Shown: positions 28,419 to 37,214 of the stretch, piece after piece | How the letters are laid out: each line of letters opens with the position of its first letter | Numbering within the stretch: the first letter of the stretch is position 1 | DNA from: Nitrosomonas sp. | Lineage (GTDB): Bacteria > Pseudomonadota > Gammaproteobacteria > Burkholderiales > Nitrosomonadaceae | Assembly (NCBI RefSeq): GCF_019752095.1 | Contig: NZ_JAIEMO010000006.1 | Coordinates: 33,125-97,124, forward strand | Direction: 5' to 3' | Length of the DNA stretch: 64,000 nucleotides | Translations under genes and position numbers: made by a program | The notes under the pieces: generated by a model | Seen by the model: the letters and a program-made list of their open reading frames with translations, nothing else | What the model was told of the DNA's origin: nothing | Database searches by the model: none

Positions 28419-29214
28419 GAGCATACCTCGCTTGGTCAAATGCAATAGCTGCGTAACCGACGACCTGATCACGCGCTCCCGCAGTGTCTCCGGAATTCCT
28501 CAAATCCAACAAATGCGGCATCAATTGGTGTTTCTGTGCAGAAATAATAAAACCATTGATAGCTACGCTTCCACAGGCATGATCTGGTGCAATCGGTTGC
28601 TGCAATTGCAATATTGATTGCACCGTTTGATAGTCGATATGCTGTGCAGTTGCGTAAGGTAAGTAATGTGACAAGTCAGAGCTGATCACGATCAACGTTT
28701 CTTCACCACCCCACAGATAATCTAATACTTCGGCAACTTCTACGGCTGAAGCCATACCCACCGCCAATGGCAGTAAGGTAAACCCATCGAGTATACTTTG
28801 TAAGAACGGGAGTTGTACTTCAAGGGAATGTTCCAGTGCATGCGCAGCTTTGCTGACGCTCACTTGCGGCAAATGAGCGATTAAATTGACCCAATGCGTA
28901 TCCACTTCTACGCTGCCCAGCGGTGTAGTAAAAACATCCACGCCTGGCAAAGCCAGGCCATGTATAGCAACCCGATGCGCAGGCCCTAACAATACAACAC
29001 GCTGAATATTTGCGGCAACCGCACGTAAAGTAGCATAAGCCGTTGCCGCGATAGCACCTGAATACTGATATCCGGCGTGCGGAACGATTAACGCTTTTGG
29101 CTTGAAATCATGCCCGTTCGCTTTCGCAAGCAAAGATTGCACATCCAACCTTAACTGCTGTGCATCTGCAGGGTAAAACAAACTGGCGACTGCGGGAGAG
29201 CGAATAGTAGTCAT
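28408..29214 (-). CDS. amrB: Memo-family protein of the AmmeMemoRadiSam system
   Basis: A 268-residue Memo-like protein related to class III extradiol dioxygenases. Metal-site candidates are the His in LIVPHAGYQYSG, the His in VLLGPAHRVAIHGLALPG, and the His in VISSDLSHYLPY. It also has HALEHSLEVQLPFLQ and CGSVAINGF. It is the first gene of the three-gene minus-strand operon amrB-amrA-amrS. Catalytic activity has not been settled for bacterial members. Confidence 0.92.
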   Translation of the reverse strand: MTTIRSPAVASLFYPADAQQLRLDVQSLLAKANGHDFKPKALIVPHAGYQYSGAIAATAYATLRAVAANIQRVVLLGPAHRVAIHGLALPGVDVFTTPLGSVEVDTHWVNLIAHLPQVSVSKAAHALEHSLEVQLPFLQSILDGFTLLPLAVGMASAVEVAEVLDYLWGGEETLIVISSDLSHYLPYATAQHIDYQTVQSILQLQQPIAPDHACGSVAINGFIISAQKHQLMPHLLDLRNSGDTAGARDQVVGYAAIAFDQARYAHVA

Positions 29215-29404
29215 GTTGCATTCTCATGTTGATTCACGATATCCCTATCAGACACGAAATCAAGAAATAAATTGCAACTATACAACTAATTCATAATTAA
29301 TTTTTCTATTGAAATTTTAGTAAGATCATTAGGTTGTTATCATATCCACAGAAAACAACCCGTTACTGAGCGATGTAATTTCAACGCGTGAACGTAATAC
29401 CCGA

Positions 29405-30655
29405 TTACCACCCGCCTTGATATATAGTCATAAGATTAGTTGCATTATCAGTAAGTCTGGCAATACTATGTCGGCCAAATCTCAAATCTTCCAAATCGAC
29501 ATTACGACCAGGTAAAATTTCCAGCGAATCAAAATTAAATTGAATCAGTGGGGTTACATGATGAGAATCTAAATATATTTTTCCAGTTTTATCGGTATTA
29601 GAAACCGGGTCATGAACATCGGAAATCACATAAATTAATTCTCGCAGCTGCTCGTTGGTAAGTGAAACAGTATAAGTATCAAAAAAATGATCCGGAACGG
29701 GCGAAGAATTAAATGCAAATGTTTCCAATCCCAGAACAGCGCCAATCGCTTGTGCTAATCCACCCCCTAAAGAATGCCCTGCCACTGTAATTTTTTCATC
29801 GGGATGTTGGATGAGTACATCCTGAGCAAATCTAAAGGCATCTTTAAATTGGTCGCTGACCGTACCCGTGCCGATGGCCGCATCCGCTATGGCATCCCGT
29901 GCAGTATCTTCCAGTTCCTTAAATGAACAAGGGAAATCGCAAGTTTCAGTACCGCGGAATACCAGGGCTAATTCTTCGGTTTCACGGTTTCTATAAACGC
30001 CTGCATCCATTCCTGAGTTTGTTCCAGTGGATCTAATCAGTTCCCAGGAACCTACCTCAACGTTATCAAAATCATAGATTGCATTCGCGAGTTGCGCATA
30101 GGGAATAGACCTCACCAGCAAGTCAACCGCGCGCCGCTCTTCAGGAAACAACATGCCGTAAGGTTTCCAAGTGACATTGGGCACATAATCGGGATTGTTA
30201 TAAAGCGCGACCGTATTCAGTTCAAATACTGAGACCGCATCGACGGTCGCATCATCGCCATCTGTCACCCAGGTTAAACTAACCGTATAGCGCTCGGTTC
30301 CATAAAGCATCGGAACATCAACTTTAGGCAAGGTCAGCACGCCATTGAGAAAAGAAAACTTTGGGCTATGCACATCGAAAGCATCATCCAACTCTGCGCC
30401 CAACAATGAAAATCGGTTCGGATTATCTGCCCCCAACCACTGTAACGACGCTTTATATAACTGATCTCCCAATGAATCGGTCACGATGATTTTCTGCAAA
30501 CATACCAAACCATTAGATTCAATAACCGTAACGGGTGCTGTCAAATTAGCGCATTCTTCCGGTTGCGCTGTGACTGTAGATACAGAAAAAACCAGCGTAA
30601 CAACGCTGATCAGTCTGACTAAATTAGAATGCCTTATTTTCATAAAATGACTCAT
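29405..30655 (-). CDS. Secreted class 3 lipase-family protein
   Basis: The 416 residues have a signal peptide (about residues 5-31, ending VSTVTAQ). An internal ATG at 30643 is an equally good start. The N-terminal 180 residues are beta-rich and of unknown role. The lipase domain follows: LALVFRGTETCDFPC, the nucleophile elbow AGHSLGGGLAQAIG, and candidate acid and His residues in YVISDVHDPVSNTD and GRHSIARL. It would hydrolyse acylglycerols or similar esters outside the cytoplasm. It stands alone, with a MITE just upstream. Confidence 0.82.
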   Translation of the reverse strand: MSHFMKIRHSNLVRLISVVTLVFSVSTVTAQPEECANLTAPVTVIESNGLVCLQKIIVTDSLGDQLYKASLQWLGADNPNRFSLLGAELDDAFDVHSPKFSFLNGVLTLPKVDVPMLYGTERYTVSLTWVTDGDDATVDAVSVFELNTVALYNNPDYVPNVTWKPYGMLFPEERRAVDLLVRSIPYAQLANAIYDFDNVEVGSWELIRSTGTNSGMDAGVYRNRETEELALVFRGTETCDFPCSFKELEDTARDAIADAAIGTGTVSDQFKDAFRFAQDVLIQHPDEKITVAGHSLGGGLAQAIGAVLGLETFAFNSSPVPDHFFDTYTVSLTNEQLRELIYVISDVHDPVSNTDKTGKIYLDSHHVTPLIQFNFDSLEILPGRNVDLEDLRFGRHSIARLTDNATNLMTIYQGGW

Positions 30656-30674
30656 TGATGACTTTAATCAAACC

Positions 30675-30843
30675 CTAGGAATCTGTCGGATTTAAGGTCA
30701 ATCTACTGCGCCAATGGGACAGCGGTTCATATTTCCTCAATTTTTCATTGCATAGTCTCGCTATGCGCTTCAAAATTAAAAAAATCTGCACTTGCTTTCC
30801 CCACTCGGCTCGCTACGATTGCTTAAGTCCGACAGACTCCTAG
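30675..30843. mobile_element. MITE-1 copy B (169 bp)
   Basis: The left end CTAGGAATCTGTCGGATTTAAG (30675-30696) and right end (30822-30843) form 22-bp inverted repeats with two mismatches. The right inner part (AAAAAAATCTGCACTTGCTTTCC region) matches copy A at 7953-8045. Copy B has about 76 bp more in the middle, including a TGCATAGTCTCGCTATGC hairpin. It lies between the lipase and apbE. Confidence 0.8.
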
Positions 30844-30894
30844 CAGTTTAATCATTTTTCAGAAAATAAACAGGCCTAAATAATATAGCTCGGT

Positions 30895-31800
30895 TCACTC
30901 CATCAATGATCCGCCGGATTCCCCATGCACATTAACCCACAAGTGCGGCAAGCCCAGCGTATTTAGCCACTCAGCTCCGTCTTCTCCTTTCAGCATGCCA
31001 ATTGTCGAAGCACTGCCGGCAACCACACAGAATTCACCCAGCACACTGACCGCCGCCATAAAATGTACCGGCCAACCAGTTTTGGGGTTAAGCACGTGGC
31101 CATACCGGGTACCGTTCAGTGTGATGCACCGCTCATAATCCCCGCTACTGGCCAATGCTCCGGAATGCAATAACAGTGTTTGCAATACACCTTCCGGATT
31201 ACGTGGATGGCGGATAGCTACACGCCAAGGGCTGCCATCTTGGTGCGGGCCGATGACTCTGATATCGCCCCCCAGATTGATCAGTCCATGATGAATATCG
31301 GCATCCCAGCATAGCGCAGCAGCGCGATCGACAGCGTATTCCTTGACTACACCGCCAAAATCAATTTCCATGTCCGCAGCAGTGAATCGCAGAACTGGGC
31401 GCTGCCAGCTAATTCTATGCCAACCTATTTTATTCAGAAGGATTTGAATAATTTTTGCATCAGGTATATTTTCAGATTTGAAATTCCAGGCGCGACGCAG
31501 AATTCCGGAAGTGATATCAAACAAGCCATCGCTTTGCTGATAACACGTGTCAGCATAATCGAGCAATCCGGCAGTTTCATCATCCACACGAATGTGACCG
31601 CCTTGCGCCGCGACGCGGTTTATATCGGATAAAAAACTGTCTGTTCGATAACGGGAATATTTTGCTTCCAGACGATGTACATCGTCCATGATCAATTTGG
31701 CAACGCGCTTACTCTTTTTTTCATAACTGGCATAAAGCTGAATCGAGCAAGGCGATCCCATTGCGCTAAAATCATAGTGATAGTACTTCAATTGCGTCAT
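30895..31800 (-). CDS. apbE: FAD:protein FMN transferase
   Basis: A 301-residue ApbE from the ATG at 31800 (a GTG precedes it directly). The enzyme attaches FMN through a phosphoester to Thr/Ser of partner proteins in the periplasm. Visible motifs are FSAMGSPCSIQLYA near the start, DADIHHGLINLGGDIRVIG, HSGALASSGDYER, GHVLNPKTGWPV and ASTIGMLKGEDGAEWL. There is no clear signal peptide at this start. It is the last gene of a tlpA-DUF4266-DUF3570-apbE run, separated from DUF3570 by 47 bp. Confidence 0.92.
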   Translation of the reverse strand: MTQLKYYHYDFSAMGSPCSIQLYASYEKKSKRVAKLIMDDVHRLEAKYSRYRTDSFLSDINRVAAQGGHIRVDDETAGLLDYADTCYQQSDGLFDITSGILRRAWNFKSENIPDAKIIQILLNKIGWHRISWQRPVLRFTAADMEIDFGGVVKEYAVDRAAALCWDADIHHGLINLGGDIRVIGPHQDGSPWRVAIRHPRNPEGVLQTLLLHSGALASSGDYERCITLNGTRYGHVLNPKTGWPVHFMAAVSVLGEFCVVAGSASTIGMLKGEDGAEWLNTLGLPHLWVNVHGESGGSLME

Positions 31801-31847
31801 CACAAATCACACGCCCAATGAATTATTATTTGAATGACTCAACTCGT

Positions 31848-34559
31848 TTAAAACTGATAACTCCAGGTCGCCGACAGCATACCCTGCCGATTAAGCTGGT
31901 ATCCGTTGAAATCGTTCCTGACCGGTTGCAACCATTCGACTCCGAATCGGTTTCCGGCAAAACGCCCGCGAGGAATCTGCGCATTGACACCAAACCCCAT
32001 ATCAAAAAATTGCCCGCCATAATTGGATGGAAAATCCATCGGGCCGATGCGCGCGTTAAATTGATTAAAATCCCGATGTATCGCATCTTGCCATGTGTAC
32101 GCACCACGCACTGTGGCAGTCAGCCATTGCGTCAAATCGTAGCCGCCCCAGGTTGTCGCCTGAAACTGGTCGCCCAGGCGGTAGCCAGATTTATTTTGTG
32201 CTTCTAAACGCTTGATACCGCTCAATTGCGTACCCCACGACCAACGACTATGTTCACCCGCATAAGTCAGGCTCGGGGTAAAATCCCAGGTGCCACTACC
32301 CAACTGCATGCCAAAGTGGATCAATCCGCCGTCAATCTGAGCAATGCGGCGCAGTTTGATATCCACCTTTCCAGTCGGCGCACTGAAACCAAGATTCGCG
32401 TGCACACGGTGGCCTGGAATATCCAGCAATTTGATTAGCGAAGAAAAATAAGTATCGCCAACGGCACCGGTTTCATGTCCGGACACACCCGTATGTTCAT
32501 GCACGCCTGGTGTAGGGGGTGGAGCTCCGCTCAATCTGCGCAAATCCATATCCATATCCATGAATGTCGGCATCAACATGACATTGAGCCAACGAGTCGG
32601 AGCATACATGAGATCAACCATGTGCATGCGCATATCCATGAATGTCGGCGTAAACCGGCAAGGTTCGCTGCTGCAACCCTGATCAACTATCATTTGATCA
32701 CTCACCTTATGCGTACCATGCATCATAGAACCACCGGTCCACTGATACATAAATCGATATCCGGCCATGAAATCCCCAGGTTTGTCGAGCATGTGGCCAA
32801 ACATGACCCCTGCGGGAGGCAAGGCATGATGATGCTGCGAAGCATGCGCGTGCGATGTGGAAGAACCGCCAGCCCCCCCCATCGGCAGGGAAGTCGTCGA
32901 ATCAATATCAAACTTTATCGCCGCATTCGCCACATAGTAATCAAAATCGGAAAAACTGTTATTCCCGCCACTGCCGATCTGCATCGAGCTGGCGCGGGTA
33001 TAGTATTCAAAACCGGCTTCCAGCGCGACGCCTTTGCCGAGTATTTTACTCAATACCACACCACCGCTGAGTGCGCCAAACCCCGCCAGGCGATGATCAC
33101 TGGAGAAATTATCAGGCAGTTTTCCAGCATCATAAGATATTGTTTTCTCCCGAGCGCCTACTGCAAACCCATCCACTGAATTGCCATTCTGATCCACCAG
33201 ATCAAATAATGAGTCGCCGAAATACTGTTTCGTTGGATTATTAGTATCAATCCAGACCTTCCGTCCCAAACTATCGATTTCCTGCTTGCTGAACGCCTGT
33301 TGAGAAAACAAATAGGGTCGATAGAAGCTGGCAGAATCCTGCGAGTAATAGCGAATTCGAGGTGTTAAGGTCCACCCACTGCCAATCGGTTGTACCCAGC
33401 TCGCATCGAACGTATGCGTATTCACGCCCCAATCGTCGACCGATAACCGGTAGCCCAAATGCATCGCCGCATTGAACGGACTGATATAGTGAATGTATTT
33501 GGCATTTAAAGCGACTTGATTGCGAATATTCGGGCGCTGTTCGAGCAATGCGCGTACATCACCCTCAATTAAGCTATTATTTAATTGACCCGGATCAATG
33601 AAAATGACCGAGGTTGCCTTATAAGGATTTTCCAGGAAACCAGAGCTATGCGTATAACCAATATTGGCGTCGATCAATGCATTTTTGTTCAGAACTTGCG
33701 TTAATCCAATATTCGAGACCCAATCCTGCCGCTCCCCTCGCAAAATCTCCGAACCACCCCGTCTTACAATCTGGGGTTCATATGCCGTTTTGGTGATATA
33801 GGGCGATGAATCATGATCGAGAATCGCGCCGATTTTACTGGATGTATAACCCCCACCCCATTTAACGCTGGTCAGTTTCTGATTGAAATCCAGCCGGCCG
33901 CCTATAGAGCCAAAGCTCGATTGATAATCCCTTTCCCGGGAAAATCCTCCCCCGACATTGATCGCTGCTTCATTCCATTCATGACTCAAACCAAAATTCG
34001 CCTGGCGGCGTGTTTCCGGAGAAGCAGATGACATGACTAATACCGATCGGGTATCAACATCGCCATTTAATTGTTTTGTAATGGGATCGCGTCCGATTGG
34101 ATTTAAATCCTGGTCTAAAAGTACTTTGCTGTTGAGAATTGGAGAAGCGCCGACCACTTCTCCAAACGCAGTTCGCACGCGATTACCGCCAGTGGTAGCC
34201 AACGGCGTAATAGTGACCGGTGTTGCACCGGACCAGGTATCCTGGGTATATCCAAACGTGAATTTGGTACGATCGTTGAGCGAGAAGACCCCGCTGCCAT
34301 GCAAAACATCTGCTGAAATGGGTTTTAAATTGTTGGGAGCACCAAATAGATTGCGCTCGCCTTCCTGGTAGCGGCTATACTGGAAATTGACGCGATCTTG
34401 TCCTGCGGCAGACCCCGGCGTCATTAATAAACCGGGTAAAACCAAGGCTGCGGAAGTCAATGCTTGGAGTGCATTCCTTGATTTTTCTGAGGGCGCTAAT
34501 TTCGTGTTGGAGCATGGCCGACTCCCACGTTGACGTTGAGGCTTACTGTTTCGGTGCAA
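31848..34559 (-). CDS. DUF3570 outer-membrane protein with second barrel-like domain
   Basis: The product has 903 residues from a TTG at 34559 with GAGG upstream. A basic N-region precedes a hydrophobic export segment (ALTSAALVLPGLLM, ending GSAAGQ). Residues ~55-560 match DUF3570, a predicted outer-membrane beta-barrel. Residues ~590-900 are a second beta-rich module with His/Met-rich loops (HAHASQHHHAL, MHGTHKVSDQM, MDMRMHMVDLMY, MDMDMDLRRL), like metal-linked outer-membrane transporters. The last residue is Phe, as in BAM-dependent barrels. Its neighbours are DUF4266 and ApbE, suggesting one surface or periplasmic system. The His/Met loops hint at copper, which is inference. Confidence 0.8.
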   Translation of the reverse strand: MHRNSKPQRQRGSRPCSNTKLAPSEKSRNALQALTSAALVLPGLLMTPGSAAGQDRVNFQYSRYQEGERNLFGAPNNLKPISADVLHGSGVFSLNDRTKFTFGYTQDTWSGATPVTITPLATTGGNRVRTAFGEVVGASPILNSKVLLDQDLNPIGRDPITKQLNGDVDTRSVLVMSSASPETRRQANFGLSHEWNEAAINVGGGFSRERDYQSSFGSIGGRLDFNQKLTSVKWGGGYTSSKIGAILDHDSSPYITKTAYEPQIVRRGGSEILRGERQDWVSNIGLTQVLNKNALIDANIGYTHSSGFLENPYKATSVIFIDPGQLNNSLIEGDVRALLEQRPNIRNQVALNAKYIHYISPFNAAMHLGYRLSVDDWGVNTHTFDASWVQPIGSGWTLTPRIRYYSQDSASFYRPYLFSQQAFSKQEIDSLGRKVWIDTNNPTKQYFGDSLFDLVDQNGNSVDGFAVGAREKTISYDAGKLPDNFSSDHRLAGFGALSGGVVLSKILGKGVALEAGFEYYTRASSMQIGSGGNNSFSDFDYYVANAAIKFDIDSTTSLPMGGAGGSSTSHAHASQHHHALPPAGVMFGHMLDKPGDFMAGYRFMYQWTGGSMMHGTHKVSDQMIVDQGCSSEPCRFTPTFMDMRMHMVDLMYAPTRWLNVMLMPTFMDMDMDLRRLSGAPPPTPGVHEHTGVSGHETGAVGDTYFSSLIKLLDIPGHRVHANLGFSAPTGKVDIKLRRIAQIDGGLIHFGMQLGSGTWDFTPSLTYAGEHSRWSWGTQLSGIKRLEAQNKSGYRLGDQFQATTWGGYDLTQWLTATVRGAYTWQDAIHRDFNQFNARIGPMDFPSNYGGQFFDMGFGVNAQIPRGRFAGNRFGVEWLQPVRNDFNGYQLNRQGMLSATWSYQF

Positions 34560-34600
34560 ATTGTGTTTACCTCAATAGCCATTCCGGGAAGGATCTGGCT

Positions 34601-34870
34601 TTAATAACAGCCACACCCCCCACCACCAGAAGAAGATTTATGACTGGGCGCTGCCTCCCGACTACTATAGTTGTGGGACTGTATCTCGCTTTGCAGAGGA
34701 TAAGGATCGACTTCCATTTGTGTTTTTGCCAGATTACCGCGTTCCCAGGGCGCCACGCTCACGCAACCCGTCAAAACAATACATAACACTGCCAGTATAA
34801 AATAGTTCACAATTATAACGTGATTATTTCGATTAATCATCGGAGTCGTAGATACTGCAAATCTCGACAC
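34601..34870 (-). CDS. DUF4266 lipoprotein
   Basis: The 89 residues start from a GTG at 34870 preceded by AGGAG, which lies in the end of tlpA. The hydrophobic YFILAVLCIVLTGC ends in a lipobox. The mature N-terminus SVAPWERGNLAK is the DUF4266 signature (APWERG-LA). The C-terminus is KSSSGGGGCGCY, a Gly/Cys tail that may bind metal or form disulfides. DUF4266 genes typically sit beside DUF3570 genes, as here. Function is unknown. Confidence 0.85.
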   Translation of the reverse strand: MSRFAVSTTPMINRNNHVIIVNYFILAVLCIVLTGCVSVAPWERGNLAKTQMEVDPYPLQSEIQSHNYSSREAAPSHKSSSGGGGCGCY

Positions 34871-34876
34871 TTAGTT

Positions 34877-35377
34877 TTACTCCTGCAACAGTTGCGTAAT
34901 CAAAGCACGCAATTCTTCTGATTCACCCGAGCGAAATCCCTGATGAATGTGGCGAACATTACCACTGCGATCAATCAAATAGGATGTTGGCATCGCCATT
35001 AACTCAAATACTTTGGCGCATTGTTTGCTGGGGTCGGCCACAATCGAAAAATCCACTGGATTTTTCGCAAGAAATTCTTGTGCATCGGCCACTTTCTCAT
35101 CCAGGTTGATACCAACCACATGCAAACCTTTATCCTTCAAGTCCTGATCCAACTGATTCAAAAAAGGGAAAGACTTTATACACGGCGGACACCATGAGGC
35201 CCAGAAATCCATGTAGACCACTTTACCTTTTAATTCTTGCAAATCATAAGTCGGATCTCCTTCCAACGTGGTCAAACGACACGAAGCTGATGCTTGATCC
35301 AGATGCTCCGCAAAAGACGGATTTGCAAACATGATTAACAACGCAATAGCAAAATAAAAGAATTTAATTTTTTTCAT
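34877..35377 (-). CDS. TlpA-like periplasmic thiol-disulfide oxidoreductase
   Basis: The ATG at 35377 is chosen (AAGGTG 6 bases upstream). The protein has 166 residues with a signal peptide ending PSFA. The thioredoxin fold has the active site DFWASWCPPCIKSFPFL (WCPPC), and the cis-Pro region is MAMPTSYLIDRSGNV. Such proteins reduce disulfides in cytochrome or copper-protein maturation. It heads the envelope cluster with DUF4266 (6 bp away), DUF3570 and apbE. Confidence 0.9.
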   Translation of the reverse strand: MKKIKFFYFAIALLIMFANPSFAEHLDQASASCRLTTLEGDPTYDLQELKGKVVYMDFWASWCPPCIKSFPFLNQLDQDLKDKGLHVVGINLDEKVADAQEFLAKNPVDFSIVADPSKQCAKVFELMAMPTSYLIDRSGNVRHIHQGFRSGESEELRALITQLLQE

Positions 35378-35428
35378 AGCAAACACCTTGATGATCCAAT
35401 AACGCTATGACGCAAAAAATAAGGGGCA

Positions 35429-35887
35429 TTACTGAAATTGATTCACCCTAATATCCGTACCCGTATGAGCATTATCGGCTGTCATACAATGATATGACAC
35501 AATAAACGAACGTGGGCCCGGACCCGTTTTGTTCACCAGCAAGAGATATACACCCTCTCCACCAGCTACACTGACTTCGGGACTAAAGGCGCCATCGCCA
35601 GAAATGGGATCAGTCGTACTGATTGCACTGGCTCCCTTGATAATTTGCAAATTCACTAATAAGTTTGCTTGTGGCTGCGAAGTATCTTGAACACTGGCAA
35701 CCAAACGGTTCACAGGTCCATTTCCATCATTAAAGCAGGTAACTTGCGCATACCCGGTAAAACTTGCGATATTGCCTTCAGGATCCATAGTAGCCCCGGC
35801 ATCATGCGCATGACTCACAGAAGCAAAGCAAAGTACAGCCAAAGTAAAAATAGTTGTTGCTGTTTTTTGTGAAAATAGTTGCAGCAT
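35429..35887 (-). CDS. Secreted protein of unknown function
   Basis: The 152 residues have a signal peptide ending VSHA. The mature form begins HDAGATMDPEGNIASF, so a free N-terminal His is possible. Two cysteines (TCFNDGNG and SYHCMTAD) could form a disulfide. The rest is beta-rich with no known motif. It lies 51 bp upstream of tlpA in the same direction, so it may belong to the same unit. No family is recognised. Confidence 0.65.
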   Translation of the reverse strand: MLQLFSQKTATTIFTLAVLCFASVSHAHDAGATMDPEGNIASFTGYAQVTCFNDGNGPVNRLVASVQDTSQPQANLLVNLQIIKGASAISTTDPISGDGAFSPEVSVAGGEGVYLLLVNKTGPGPRSFIVSYHCMTADNAHTGTDIRVNQFQ

Positions 35888-36014
35888 GATCGCACCTCAT
35901 TAATAACTTATACTACCCAATACATCATATCTTCTAGCACATTTGATGAGCCGATCACAGGCGTTCTTTATACGCCTGCGATCATTTTCTTTTCAAGCGT
36001 AAATAAAGCTTGAA

Positions 36015-36752
36015 TTATTGCGGCCAGACCTGAGCGCCATTAAAAATAATCGGCATATCGCGGCTAACTTGCGCTGCTGAAGGCTTTACTTCAACAACCT
36101 GACCTGTTCCTCCACAAGATTCCGGCAAAGGATTGGCTTCGCTACGCGTAATGGTCAATGATGCTGCGCCATCTTCTGGGCGATCATAAGGCGTACCCAA
36201 TCCGGCGACTGTCCACAAATTAACCGTTTCAGCGCTAAATCCGGAAACTGGTGTAATTTGACAAATATCGACGATATTGATATGAAATTTCACACTGGCT
36301 GCGCAAGAGGCTGGCTCGATAATTGCTGCACTGGTTCTAAATGGAATAAAACCAGCCATTTCATGCGGCAAAGAATCACCACCGCCGGCCCAGAAACCCG
36401 AAACATTTCCATTGGCATCCTGCTTCTCACCTTGAAAGGTAAAAACTGCCTTACTATATATTTTCGTATTCAGATTTCCCCAGTTCTGTATGAACTCAGT
36501 CAGATCACCGGTGTGCGGCTGGCCATCAACCGTGATGGTTGAATCAACGCCATCAGGAAAAACCACGCTGGTGCCTATGACATTAATTTCCCCACAGCCA
36601 TGACCGACAACAACGTTATTCGAAACTCTGACACCTTCAACGATGGATGGAACTTCAAGCACAGTGTGAGCGACTACATTGTGACCGATGACTGAAATTG
36701 CGGCAGCAATTACTGAACCTGATATAAATTTAATTTTGTTATGACTTGCCAT
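36015..36752 (-). CDS. Secreted protein, possible DUF1775/YcnI-like copper binder
   Basis: The 245 residues have a signal peptide (SGSVIAAAISVIGHNVVA) that would release a mature N-terminus HTVLEVPSIVEG. An N-terminal His followed by an Ig-like beta domain and a VVVGHGCGE segment resembles YcnI/DUF1775 proteins, which bind copper through the terminal His. Other cysteines (EPASCAAS, VDICQITP, PESCGGTG) suggest disulfides. It has its own 460-bp upstream region with two operator-like palindromes. The copper role is inference. Confidence 0.6.
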   Translation of the reverse strand: MASHNKIKFISGSVIAAAISVIGHNVVAHTVLEVPSIVEGVRVSNNVVVGHGCGEINVIGTSVVFPDGVDSTITVDGQPHTGDLTEFIQNWGNLNTKIYSKAVFTFQGEKQDANGNVSGFWAGGGDSLPHEMAGFIPFRTSAAIIEPASCAASVKFHINIVDICQITPVSGFSAETVNLWTVAGLGTPYDRPEDGAASLTITRSEANPLPESCGGTGQVVEVKPSAAQVSRDMPIIFNGAQVWPQ

Positions 36753-36936
36753 TTCACTTCCTTTTTAGTTAATTCAAATACCTCTGATATTCTATTTTTG
36801 CAACTGAGTGCAATTCTCATCCTAAGCCTCTAGAATCTTGAAATCGCAGTTTCAACACCGTGCTTACTGCCAGCTAAATGCATTCGCATTTTCTAAACGC
36901 TTAATTGATTATCTAATCCTTGGCGATGAATTTCAA

Positions 36937-36953
36937 TGCGACAAATTGTCGCA
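36937..36953. promoter_or_regulatory. Candidate operator, copy 1
   Basis: TGCGACAAATTGTCGCA is a perfect inverted repeat around one central base. Copy 2 lies 80 bp to the right and copy 3 at 26094. Two sites at this distance suit an enhancer-binding or looping regulator; its identity is unknown. Confidence 0.5.
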
Positions 36954-37016
36954 CCTGGCAATTACCGTTCTCGAAAGATCAGCCTAAATCATGCTTTTTC
37001 TTGAATTTTAGAGGGA

Positions 37017-37033
37017 TGCGACAATTTGTCACA
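37017..37033. promoter_or_regulatory. Candidate operator, copy 2
   Basis: TGCGACAATTTGTCACA equals the reverse complement of copy 1 apart from one base. It is 80 bp from copy 1, close to eight helical turns. Confidence 0.5.
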
Positions 37034-37150
37034 TTGATTTTGCAGACAGAGGAAACTAATATGGATATGTAGATTGAGTTTGATTACTGAATTGCTCAGT
37101 ATGCTGCTATAAGCGTCTTGCTTGATTTATCTCGTAGTTCCCTCCCTTCA

Positions 37151-37177
37151 CCTCCGGCTAATGCCGGAGGTTATTTT
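37151..37177 (+). terminator. Rho-independent terminator without an annotated upstream gene
   Basis: CCTCCGGC, loop TAAT, GCCGGAGG, then TTATTTT. The 8-bp GC-rich stem with a T-rich tail is a good terminator on the plus strand. The nearest plus-strand gene ends more than 8 kb upstream, so it may end a small RNA. Confidence 0.65.
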
Positions 37178-37214
37178 GTAATTTCCAAAATACACGCTTT
37201 GCAGTCATTGTTTT

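Larger units (their letters stand above)
36753..37214. other. Regulatory intergenic region, possible small RNA
   Basis: There is no protein gene. It contains two TGCGACA palindromes 80 bp apart (36937 and 37017) and, on the plus strand, a strong hairpin with a T-rich tail at 37151-37177 that no upstream plus-strand gene explains. A short transcript between about 37040 and 37177 would fit. Confidence 0.45.

Noticed and set aside
36780..37040. Possible sigma-54 promoter near the palindromes
   Set aside because: The best candidates (GG then GC) have spacing or bases off by one from GG-N10-GC, so they were not called.
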